This document shows, one piece after another, positions 26,721-34,638 of a DNA stretch of 64,000 nt. The position numbers and the translations under genes were made by a program. Within the stretch, counting starts at the first letter, position 1, and every line of letters begins with the position of its first letter. Below the pieces are notes generated by a model. It was not told the origin of the DNA. It saw only the letters and a list, made by a program, of their open reading frames with translations, and searched no databases. The stretch is from Hanamia caeni (GTDB lineage Bacteria; Bacteroidota; Bacteroidia; Chitinophagales; Chitinophagaceae), in the NCBI RefSeq assembly GCF_003721595.1, contig NZ_RJJR01000005.1:62001-126000 (forward strand). The letters are read 5' to 3'.

Positions 26721-29700
26721 CTATTTTTCAATTTTCAATACCGATTTGCTGCCATCAGGTTTTATGACTTCTAAATTATAAACGCCATTGGCAATCTCTT
26801 TTTTGAGCGTGATAATTTGTGATGAATTACCACGTTCAACCAAAACTTTCTTTGAAAATTTTTTATGACCCACCAGGTCAAATAAATTTAAAAGGTAAAT
26901 TCCTGATGATTGATTGTAGAATTGAAGTTGTATAATTCCCTGCTGAATTGGGTTTGGATATACTTTAATTGAGGATTCAATTCCGGCAATCACTATTCTC
27001 TTTATATCATTGTATCGTATTTCTCCATTTATTTTTATCGCGCTTAATCTGTAAAAATTATTGCCCGCGGCAGGATTCAGATGAAGAAATTCATAATTAT
27101 TTGCTTTTTCTGCACCAGCATTTATGCAACCAATTTCAGCAAAATGAATTCCGTCGGTTGAATGCTCCAGCTTGTAATTTTTGACATCTGCATCTGTATT
27201 CGTCTTCCAGGTTACCAACACACTTTTTCCTTTTTGAATAACATTCATTGATAAGAAAGAAATATCAAGCGGCGAACTTGTGCGAAATACTATATAAAAC
27301 CGGTTGGCGCCTGTTGAATTTTTGTCGTCGGTAACACTAAAATTCGCGTCGGTGTTTTGGCTTAAATTAATTGGCGTTTCGGTTTTCAAATAGTTGTCGA
27401 CCAGAATGGCCGTTAATCCGGGAACCATATTTTCAGGAATAAAATTGAATTTGTATTGTTGTTTCGGAAGGTTTTCCAATGAATAAAAAATAGTATCGGC
27501 GGATGTTATTTCTTTTCTTGCTTCGATTGATAAGAATTTATTTGTTCTTTTCAAACAAAAGACTGGAACACCAGTTGTGAATTTTGGCGCATCATACCCA
27601 TCAATTGCGTTTGAAAATTTTGAAGAAAAAGAAACGGCATTGCCATCAATTAAAATTCCATTTTGAGCAAATAAATTGGCATATAAAGTTACATACTCCT
27701 GTTCCGTTTTTCGTGTTACCAAATGATGATTATCATCCATTTTACATTCTTCGGTAAAATTTACAGATCCATTGGAAGCGGTTGAATTATACACAAGAAT
27801 TCCTTGTCCTGATTGTATATTTCTATAATCAGATGCGGAATTATAAGTGGCCGTATTACCCGGAACGGGTTTAAAGCCAGTAGCTTCAGAAATAGTTTGA
27901 TATCCTCCCACGCCATAGTCGCCACCCAGGGTTGGGTCCCAGGTGATGTAGTAAGATCCAATGTTAGTAGCATTAATTTTAGAAAAATTTATCACAGATG
28001 CATAAGGATTTCCTACCAGTTGAAATTTTCCTGGAGAAACGATGCTTTCAGGAGGTAAAAAATCGTGTGTATAAATTTTACCTCTTGTTCGCAAAACTGT
28101 GGGAGTAGCAGGAGAATTAATCGAAGTTGCTTTCCTGTCACCTCTTACAAAAATCATGTAAGCATTTTTGGTTTCAAGATTAATATTAGTTCCCGGGATG
28201 CCTGAAAAACTATTTGATATTTCATCAAAATATTTCATTGAAGGCGCTGCAGAAATATCGTCGAAACCATTTACGGTACCGGTCTTATCTGTTATCCACG
28301 TTCCATATCCTGAAATCGTTTTACTTCCTTTTTCCTGCCAGGTATTAAAAATTGTTTCACTAAAAGCAGATATGGAAAGCATTTGCCATGATTTTAAATG
28401 ACCTCCATTTATTGTATTAGTATTTATATATCGCTCGATAATAAATCTTCCCTCGCCATAATTGATTTTTACGTTTGTGCCTAACTGTCCGATACTGGCC
28501 GTTTGAATTTTATTGCTTAGTAAACTAATGTCTGCGTTAAGGTGAGTAACAGAACTATTATTAAACGCCAGCCGCCTATAAACTGATAAGCTGTCATTGA
28601 TAATAAGACCGGCAATATTTTTATTAATCAAATTATGAAAAATTACCTGGGGCGAAGCACATGAATAAGTTTGAGAAATGGTGTTATCAAAAATGACTGT
28701 TCCATTATTGTGAACAAAAGTTGCAGCGCTTATTTTAGAAAAATTTCCCTTTATAATTAAATCATTTGAGGGAGCTACTTTATTTCCTGTGCCGGAGATT
28801 TGCAAATTTTGATAAGCTAATCCGTTTGCATTAGTTATCGGCTGATCGCCATTCCTGGAATAATCAACAATGCTATTTGGTTCAAGAATTATCTTTTCAA
28901 TATCAACATTAATCGCAGAACTTTTGATGGGCGCCGAAGTAATGGCCGCACCATTAAATCCGAGGTTGGTGCCGCATCTAAACGTTGCACCGCCTTCCAC
29001 TTTTACAATTTCGGAATGATCTCCGGAGCCGGTAATTGTATTATCATTAATCCAAAAAACACCGCCATTTTTAACTGTAAAAGTTCCATTGCTGTTCAAA
29101 AATATTTTGCCATCAGACATGCCAACATTCGTTCCTGTCACTTCAATATTCTGATAGTTTTTACTTCTGATAGTCTGAGAAGTTGAACCGGAACATTTAA
29201 ATTCAATAACACCTCCTGAAAGATTATAAAGCCCATCTATCGGAGGATTTGGTCCGTATGTACTAACAATTAGCCGGCTGTTTCCTGTCATGGTAAGATT
29301 TGTATTTACATCTCCGATATTTATACCGTTTGTATTTCCTGTGCAATCAAATATGGCATTGTCTTTAATGGTGAGAGTTCCATTCGGCGAGAAAGGACCT
29401 TTTGGAATTTTTGTACCATTTCCTGAAAAGATCAGGTTGCTAAAATCGGTTCTTGCGTTAAGGTATTGAGTGTTGTCTGAATAGAGTTCTATTGTTGAGC
29501 CTCGATTAACCAATACACTGCCTGAAACAATTGATGACCCGCTACCGGAAAATCCTCCGGGATTTTTGGTTTTGAAAAGCCCATTTAGAATTATCTGGCC
29601 ATTTTTATTTCCAATTCCCTGATCGGTTACATCTAAAGTGCCGTTTATGGTGAAAATATTTCCCACTGTATTATTATTAATACTGGACCCGGAAATAGTT

Positions 29701-31172
29701 ACCTGAGCCCCTACAGGAATGTTTGCGCTTGACAGAAGACTGAGGTTATTATTTAAAAATAATTTTAAAGAATTGCCTCCCAAAACAGGATTGACTCCAT
29801 TCAAAATTAGTTGGCCGGTACCCGTTTTAGTCAGGGTATAGTTTCCTCTTATGCCGTTTCGCAGATATTTGTCGCCCGTACCAGAAAAAGTAAAATCGCA
29901 ATTGACCTCAAGTATTCCATTAACATAAAATGGACTGCTGGAGCCGCTTCCCGGTGTTCCGCTTACAGCGCTTACCCTAAAGACAGGGATAACATTTGAG
30001 GAGGCATTCGGAAAGTAAGTCAATCCTGGCGCTTCAAATTTTTTATTGCAATTGAACTCATACACTGCCCCATCGTTCCAAACGTTGCTTAATGATGTTG
30101 CAAAATTTTCATAGCCATTACCAGTAAAAGCACTTCCATCGCCGATTTGTATTTTGCCGTTTGGGGAAATATTGATGGATGCAGCGCCGCTTTGATTAAT
30201 CGTTGTAGAATAGTCCTGTGAACAGGTAACTTTTAAAATTCCGCCAGCAGGGATAATAATATCATCACCTTCGCCATCATTAATATTGAGACTTCCGTCT
30301 GTTTGTAATTCCAGTGTGCCCGCAATGGTGACCTGGTCAATTGATAACGGGCAATCAATAGTTATTGTGTGGCCGTTTGCAATCAAGATCTTTTCCACAT
30401 CTTTAGATGGGGTATATGCTGAGGGGCTCCAATTCAAATTGTCTGTGGAATATTCCCAGGTTGAAGAAGATGCCCATAACCCGCTTTTTTTACTCCTGTA
30501 CGAGGTTTGAACGGCAGAAATGGCAACGTCCAGCGAGAGATCGTCAATTCGCCATACGGCTGTATTTTGAGAAGACCCTGTTCCATTAAAACCATATATT
30601 CTTATCGTGATGGATGAGCCAGTTGCCAGCGATAAAGAGGGATGCTGGTAATAGTACCAGGTGGAGTTAACCGGGAAAGTGCCTGCAGCTACATCTGAAT
30701 TATATGAGTCAATGGAAGTGCGTATTGAATAAGCCTGCGGGCCCGTTCCTGTTGACCTTGAGCCAAAACTTATTTTTGATATTGCTATCGTATAGCCCTG
30801 TGATGGAGAAAGGGTAAATTCAAAATACGTACTGGTGGTTGCATTAAAGCCCGCGGATATAGTAGCTGCACAAGCATTAAAGTTTCCGGAAGCTCCGGTA
30901 TACCCAGAAGAGGCAGAACTGGAAGAAAGCATAGTCGTTATGCCCCAATTATTTTTTTGTGATACAGGTGACACAGTAACATTGGCGATACTTTGATAGG
31001 GCAAATCTGTTCCGCCCGGCCCATCGAAAGTCCATTTTATGGACTGCGCATCTGCTGTAAAAAAAGCTAAGACAGCAAATAAATTAAAGAGCATTTTAAA
31101 AACAATGCCCTTTTGATCAAAACAAAAAAAGAATTGACATTTTTCTTTTTGAAAGGAAATGAAATTTTCCAT
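26721..31172 (-). CDS. Large surface protein with T9SS type A sorting domain
   Basis: This is a 1483-residue exported protein. After a long N-terminal extension there is a hydrophobic signal segment (about residues 27-43, ending ADAQS). A second in-frame ATG at 31094 would shorten the extension and may be the real start. Residues about 45-215 look like a beta-sandwich. From about 225 onward there is a long beta-helix-like region with repeated GTL/GNF/GNG turns (NGHTITIDCPLSIDQVTI, IAGTLELQTDGSLNI). The last 75 residues (IKVYPNPIQQG to KSVLKIEK) are the type IX secretion sorting signal. Function unknown: adhesin or matrix protein is likely. It is a single gene, convergent with ilvA. Confidence 0.88.
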   Translation of the reverse strand: MENFISFQKEKCQFFFCFDQKGIVFKMLFNLFAVLAFFTADAQSIKWTFDGPGGTDLPYQSIANVTVSPVSQKNNWGITTMLSSSSASSGYTGASGNFNACAATISAGFNATTSTYFEFTLSPSQGYTIAISKISFGSRSTGTGPQAYSIRTSIDSYNSDVAAGTFPVNSTWYYYQHPSLSLATGSSITIRIYGFNGTGSSQNTAVWRIDDLSLDVAISAVQTSYRSKKSGLWASSSTWEYSTDNLNWSPSAYTPSKDVEKILIANGHTITIDCPLSIDQVTIAGTLELQTDGSLNINDGEGDDIIIPAGGILKVTCSQDYSTTINQSGAASINISPNGKIQIGDGSAFTGNGYENFATSLSNVWNDGAVYEFNCNKKFEAPGLTYFPNASSNVIPVFRVSAVSGTPGSGSSSPFYVNGILEVNCDFTFSGTGDKYLRNGIRGNYTLTKTGTGQLILNGVNPVLGGNSLKLFLNNNLSLLSSANIPVGAQVTISGSSINNNTVGNIFTINGTLDVTDQGIGNKNGQIILNGLFKTKNPGGFSGSGSSIVSGSVLVNRGSTIELYSDNTQYLNARTDFSNLIFSGNGTKIPKGPFSPNGTLTIKDNAIFDCTGNTNGINIGDVNTNLTMTGNSRLIVSTYGPNPPIDGLYNLSGGVIEFKCSGSTSQTIRSKNYQNIEVTGTNVGMSDGKIFLNSNGTFTVKNGGVFWINDNTITGSGDHSEIVKVEGGATFRCGTNLGFNGAAITSAPIKSSAINVDIEKIILEPNSIVDYSRNGDQPITNANGLAYQNLQISGTGNKVAPSNDLIIKGNFSKISAATFVHNNGTVIFDNTISQTYSCASPQVIFHNLINKNIAGLIINDSLSVYRRLAFNNSSVTHLNADISLLSNKIQTASIGQLGTNVKINYGEGRFIIERYINTNTINGGHLKSWQMLSISAFSETIFNTWQEKGSKTISGYGTWITDKTGTVNGFDDISAAPSMKYFDEISNSFSGIPGTNINLETKNAYMIFVRGDRKATSINSPATPTVLRTRGKIYTHDFLPPESIVSPGKFQLVGNPYASVINFSKINATNIGSYYITWDPTLGGDYGVGGYQTISEATGFKPVPGNTATYNSASDYRNIQSGQGILVYNSTASNGSVNFTEECKMDDNHHLVTRKTEQEYVTLYANLFAQNGILIDGNAVSFSSKFSNAIDGYDAPKFTTGVPVFCLKRTNKFLSIEARKEITSADTIFYSLENLPKQQYKFNFIPENMVPGLTAILVDNYLKTETPINLSQNTDANFSVTDDKNSTGANRFYIVFRTSSPLDISFLSMNVIQKGKSVLVTWKTNTDADVKNYKLEHSTDGIHFAEIGCINAGAEKANNYEFLHLNPAAGNNFYRLSAIKINGEIRYNDIKRIVIAGIESSIKVYPNPIQQGIIQLQFYNQSSGIYLLNLFDLVGHKKFSKKVLVERGNSSQIITLKKEIANGVYNLEVIKPDGSKSVLKIEK

Positions 31173-31364
31173 AACAATTAGTTTAGGTATGATATATTTT
31201 TGGCTTTAAGGATACTGACAAGCTTTCAAAAAAGGGGAGGATTCAAGCAGTTACGAATTCTATATCTAATATAATGCCTTATTTTAAATAATACCGTTTT
31301 TATTTATTATTTTTTTTGAACAGATCACACGGAGGTTGCTCCGTGAGGAAGATATACTGGAACG

Positions 31365-31424
31365 ATAATAAAAAAGCCTCGAAAAATGACTTCGAGGCTC
31401 AGGCTAGTAGCACGTACGGGATTC
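31365..31424 (-). repeat. Displaced copy of tRNA-Glu 3' end plus terminator
   Basis: These 60 bp match 33185-33244 at 58 positions. Read on the minus strand they are the T-stem 3' strand, the acceptor 3' strand and the tRNA terminator hairpin (31375-31399, here a perfect 9-bp stem). The other part of the copy, 14 bp of the T-arm 5' side, lies at 32939-32952 (13 of 14 match 33245-33258). The two parts are separated by a 27-nt hairpin and the insertion sequence. Just beyond (31342-31364) a weak match to the start of the GIY-YIG gene is visible (18 of 23). Confidence 0.85.
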
Positions 31425-31446
31425 CCTGCCTGACTGCGTCAAGCAG

Positions 31447-32874
31447 CTACACTGTACACATATCTTTTGCAATAGCGATCCCTTCCATGATATTATTAAA
31501 CTTATCCAACCCCTTCTTCAAACAAATAACTCCGGGCGGCCCTTGAGAGTCATACCCTTTCCACCCACCCAAGCGTCCTATTATCCAGGCAGCCCATTTT
31601 GTTTTGTCCGGATTATGGTGATTTTGTGTTTTCAATCTTTTACCTTGTAAGGTTTTATTCAGATGAGTTAATACTGCAATTTCCTGTTCGCTAAATACTT
31701 CTTTTATTGGCTGACCCCCTTCGGGATCACTATAAGCGATATTCATTTGAATAATCTTTATCAAGCCGGATAGCTGCATCAAAACAAGTTTACGTATTGC
31801 CCAGCCGCTTTCTAATTGTGCACCCTCAATGCCAAAACCTTCTGATTTCAGAAGTCTGAATACTTGTTCTATAAACCATCGCGCACCATACCATTCTACT
31901 ATCTGTATGGCTTCCTCTACGCTATTGATACTATGAGTAGTAAGCAATTTCCAATTGATTAAATCTTTCCCTGCCACTCCCTCTGTGATTTCCTGCGTCC
32001 AAACGCCCTGTACCTCAATATAGTCGGGATACATAGTCTTGCTTAAATTAGCCGGACGTTTTATTTTGAATGTACCATAACGAATGGCCATTTTTGCTGT
32101 TCGCTTAGATTTGTTTTTACGCTTATCGGCTGCAATCTCAATTGTATAAATACCTGCAACCGGTAATTGTTTCATAACCGTATAAAGATCGGAGCCATCC
32201 CAAAGGCAACGTGTAGTTCTGCTTCGGATTAACAGATGATGTTTTTCATCAGATATAAGGGCAAATTGTTCAAATATATCGCCTTCCCTGTCCTGAATAA
32301 AAGTAACACGGTCTGCTGATGATAAAGCATCTTTAGAAGCGTCCGACACTTCTATCCACTTATAGGATTCTTTTTGTTCAATAGGTTGTTTCTTATAATT
32401 TCTCTCAAATCTGTCCGGTTCCTGCTCTTCCCGATGAAAAACCTTGACTGCAGAAAACCCTAATGGACACAAACTTTCCGCATCCAGCACTAATCCCGGA
32501 TGTATTTTAAAACAAGTGGCATTGTCTGCATTGTCTGATCGTCCAATACCACTACCAGGGCGTAATCTGTTTTTATTAGCACATACGTTGATTTCGCTGC
32601 TGTCTTGTATGCAAAGTAAGTCCCGGCCTTTTGCTAACGGTTTCATTCTGCCGGTAAGTTCATTAATCAAATCCTCTTCAGCCAGTTTTTCATTTTCCAG
32701 CAGCCGATAATAGGCAATCTGCTCGGCTCTATTGTCTGACAGTTTACTGATTGAAGACCCAGGCCTGCGACACAAGCTGTTCCATAAGTTTTGAGCACGC
32801 TTGTCTAAGCGCCTATCACCTGTAAGGCCTCTATAATCGGCAATAAAATTTTTTCCGTCAGTAGGTACGCTCAT
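31447..32874 (-). CDS. IS4-family transposase
   Basis: This 475-residue DDE transposase is of the Tn5 type. The N-terminus (DYRGLTGDRRLDKRAQNLW, then NRAEQIAYYRLLEN) is the Tn5-like DNA-binding domain. Catalytic aspartates are seen in LLCIQDSSEIN and VTFIQDREGD. The Y-(2)-R-(3)-E-(6)-K signature of IS4 elements is present in YGARWFIEQVFRLLK near residue 340. The frame is intact, so the element is probably active. The last residues MCTV are encoded by the left inverted repeat. Confidence 0.94.
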   Translation of the reverse strand: MSVPTDGKNFIADYRGLTGDRRLDKRAQNLWNSLCRRPGSSISKLSDNRAEQIAYYRLLENEKLAEEDLINELTGRMKPLAKGRDLLCIQDSSEINVCANKNRLRPGSGIGRSDNADNATCFKIHPGLVLDAESLCPLGFSAVKVFHREEQEPDRFERNYKKQPIEQKESYKWIEVSDASKDALSSADRVTFIQDREGDIFEQFALISDEKHHLLIRSRTTRCLWDGSDLYTVMKQLPVAGIYTIEIAADKRKNKSKRTAKMAIRYGTFKIKRPANLSKTMYPDYIEVQGVWTQEITEGVAGKDLINWKLLTTHSINSVEEAIQIVEWYGARWFIEQVFRLLKSEGFGIEGAQLESGWAIRKLVLMQLSGLIKIIQMNIAYSDPEGGQPIKEVFSEQEIAVLTHLNKTLQGKRLKTQNHHNPDKTKWAAWIIGRLGGWKGYDSQGPPGVICLKKGLDKFNNIMEGIAIAKDMCTV

Positions 32875-32924
32875 CGTTTTTAAACAAATTTCTGCTTTAA
32901 TTTATATTTGTGTGTACAGGGTAG
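31447..32924 (-). mobile_element. IS4-family (IS50/Tn5-like) insertion sequence, complete
   Basis: This is a 1478-bp element with terminal inverted repeats: CTACACTGTACACA at the left end and, read inward from the right, CTACCCTGTACACA (13 of 14). It is flanked by a perfect 9-bp target duplication GTCAAGCAG (31438-31446 and 32925-32933), as expected for the Tn5/IS50 group. It carries one transposase gene, whose stop codon is formed by the outermost bases of the left end. Intact ends, intact gene and perfect duplication indicate a recent insertion. The target was a 27-nt hairpin downstream of the GIY-YIG gene. Confidence 0.92.
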
Positions 32925-32925
32925 G

Positions 32926-33186
32926 TCAAGCAGGCAGGGAACCCGAGATTCCGTCTTGCTTATTTAGCCAATTTTTCCCCGCGGTGGATTTTAAATATTT
33001 TTCTCTTATTCTTGCTGAAGCCCAATCAGGGTGCTGCTCGGTATAAATAATTTTCCAGGGTATGTGCCCTTTGGTATACCGGTTTTTACCATGATTGTGT
33101 TCTTTAAGTCTTTTAGAGGCATCGGAAGCCATTCCCACATAAGTTGCATTATCTTTTAAACTAAGGAGAACATACACTGTAATCAT
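32926..33186 (-). CDS. Small GIY-YIG nuclease
   Basis: This is an 86-residue single-domain GIY-YIG endonuclease. VYVL and YVG (about residues 4-18) form the GIY-YIG motif, followed by the catalytic Arg in KRLKEHN and the metal-binding Glu in REKYLKS. The last residues GISGS are encoded by a tRNA T-arm copy, and the stop lies in the hairpin that follows. The ATG at 33184-33186 lies 3 nt beyond the tRNA terminator T-run, leaving no room for a promoter of its own; expression must come from tRNA read-through. The frame is also open backward through the whole tRNA gene. The family includes UvrC-type and homing nucleases; the target is unknown. Confidence 0.87.
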   Translation of the reverse strand: MITVYVLLSLKDNATYVGMASDASKRLKEHNHGKNRYTKGHIPWKIIYTEQHPDWASARIREKYLKSTAGKNWLNKQDGISGSLPA

Positions 33187-33189
33187 AAT

Positions 33190-33219
33190 AAAAAAGCCTC
33201 GAAAAATGACTTCAAGGCT
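33190..33219 (-). terminator. tRNA-Glu terminator
   Basis: On the minus strand AGCCTTGAA pairs with TTCGAGGCT (9 bp, one U-G pair) and is followed by five U and then AUUAU. The displaced copy at 31375-31399 has the same hairpin with a full Watson-Crick stem. The GIY-YIG start codon lies directly after it. Confidence 0.8.
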
Positions 33220-33227
33220 GAGGCTAG

Positions 33228-33299
33228 TAGCACGTACGGGATTCGAACCCGTGATTCCTCCGTGAAAGGGAGGCGTCTTAACCCCTTGACCAACGCGCC
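33228..33299 (-). tRNA. tRNA-Glu (anticodon UUC)
   Basis: The 72-nt cloverleaf folds fully: acceptor GGCGCGT with ACGTGCT (two G-U pairs), D-stem GTC/GAC, anticodon stem CCTCC/GGAGG with loop CTTTCAC (anticodon TTC), 4-nt variable loop, T-arm ACGGG-TTCGAAT-CCCGT and discriminator A. CCA is not encoded. It has a good promoter upstream and a terminator downstream. Its 3' half is duplicated beyond the GIY-YIG gene. Confidence 0.96.
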
Positions 33300-33317
33300 A
33301 TTTTTATTAGGGGAGGG

Positions 33318-33349
33318 CAAAGATAACTTCAGGGAGTTTTGTTGCCAAA
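33318..33349 (-). promoter_or_regulatory. Promoter of tRNA-Glu
   Basis: Read on the minus strand, TTTG (complement of 33346-33349), a 20-nt spacer and TATCTTTG (complement of 33318-33325) match the Bacteroidota promoter consensus exactly. The predicted start is about 12 nt before the tRNA 5' end. Confidence 0.75.
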
Positions 33350-33394
33350 TAATTTTCGTTCCACAGATGGAAAAGCAACTAATATCAGTGAAAT

Positions 33395-34402
33395 CTAAAA
33401 TTTAGGACAAGGGATACCTTTAAATCCTGCAGGCTTTTTAATATATATAAGAGAGATTTCCATGCCTCCCCGGCTTTCCGAGCCAGCACGAAGACTGGAA
33501 ACATTAATATCGTAGGTGGCGCCAATCCGTAAACCGGCAAACTCAATCCCGATATAGGGAATGATAGCATCATTTAACCGATACCACAAGCCTGCGTATA
33601 CATTGGAAGGTTGTTGTGATACCTTGTCTATTACTGCAGACAAAGCGCCTCCAAAAACAGTTTCTGAGGCCTGGTTCTGATATTGATAGATACCACTTGT
33701 ATGAAAGGTAAGAATATCTGACACAGGAAAATAACCTCCGGCGCTTATCGTGGTTCGCGTAGCTATATGCCAGTCGGCGCCAGTGAAACTTTCGCTCGGC
33801 TGGTTAATATGATACAGCGAAGCACCAACATAAAAATTATTGCTTGCATCTGTTGACATCGAATATAATAACCCGGCATTTACATCCAAATAATTCACAT
33901 CAAGGTTGTTTTGATCAAATGTTTCCTGCGTTACACCCGTAAAACCGAAGGGAGTTAACTGGTCTTCGAAATATAACTTATTTCTGTCGAGGCGTTTGCC
34001 TCCGTAAACTCCCTGGAAGCCTATTCCTAATTGCTTAAAACCATCTTCATCGAGCGACTTATGATAAGAGGTAGAAATACCTAAATAATTGTTTCTGATT
34101 AATCCTGCACCCGCCTGGTCGGTAAGCGCCAGAATTCCGATTCCCCACCTGTCGTAATCAGGCAATTTGTCTTTTAAAATATCAAAATCAACACTCACCG
34201 TAGAAGTGGTGTATGCATTATTAAAAGCAGGCCATTGGTTTCGGTAATTTCCGGCTACCCTCACTGTGCCGTCAAACTTCCCTGTAAACGCCGGATTCAG
34301 GGTGAGGGGAGAAGCGAAAAATTGTGAAAAATGAGGGTCCTGTGCAGTAGCATAGAACGAAACAAGTAGGAGCAGATGAAAAAAAAGGGCGGCTTTTTTC
34401 AT
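33395..34402 (-). CDS. PorP/SprF family outer-membrane protein (T9SS-associated)
   Basis: This 335-residue protein has a signal peptide (about 1-20, ending ATAQ). The family-defining start follows: DPHFSQFFASPLTLNPAFTG, then NYRNQWP. PorP/SprF proteins are predicted outer-membrane beta barrels that support secretion or surface attachment of type IX substrates in gliding Bacteroidota. Here it stands alone, not beside a large adhesin gene as is common, though the T9SS-tailed protein is one gene cluster away. Confidence 0.9.
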   Translation of the reverse strand: MKKAALFFHLLLLVSFYATAQDPHFSQFFASPLTLNPAFTGKFDGTVRVAGNYRNQWPAFNNAYTTSTVSVDFDILKDKLPDYDRWGIGILALTDQAGAGLIRNNYLGISTSYHKSLDEDGFKQLGIGFQGVYGGKRLDRNKLYFEDQLTPFGFTGVTQETFDQNNLDVNYLDVNAGLLYSMSTDASNNFYVGASLYHINQPSESFTGADWHIATRTTISAGGYFPVSDILTFHTSGIYQYQNQASETVFGGALSAVIDKVSQQPSNVYAGLWYRLNDAIIPYIGIEFAGLRIGATYDINVSSLRAGSESRGGMEISLIYIKKPAGFKGIPCPKF

Positions 34403-34638
34403 TTTTTAGAATTCAGTTTCTTAAAGATAAGTGAAGGCATTGAGTTATTTCAGATAATTAAAACTACTATTTATATGAAATTCATTTTCCCAAAACTGTA
34501 TCGGTTATTAAAGCGGGTAAAAGTAAAAAAACCATTGCACATTCCATAGCATTGGGTGAAATATTTTGCACTGCAATTTTCGTCTAATCGAAAATATGAT
34601 TTTCAGCTATTTGTTTATCCACTGTGATCCATTAAACA

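Larger units (their letters stand above)
31365..33258 (-). mobile_element. Candidate tRNA-nested GIY-YIG micro-element (contains a later IS)
   Basis: A tiny nuclease gene is bracketed by two copies of the tRNA-Glu 3' portion plus terminator: 33185-33258 and the split copy at 31365-31424 and 32939-32952 (71 of 74 identical). The T-arm copies are exactly 306 bp apart on the nuclease side, 102 codons. This resembles an element that integrates at a tRNA T-loop and restores the tRNA, but the only protein encoded is a GIY-YIG nuclease; no integrase is present. Direct observation: the repeats and frame. Inference: mobility. Confidence 0.6.

Noticed and set aside
31365..31424. A second tRNA-Glu gene
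   Set aside because: Only the T-stem 3' strand and acceptor 3' strand are present, followed by the terminator; the 5' half, D-arm and anticodon arm are missing.
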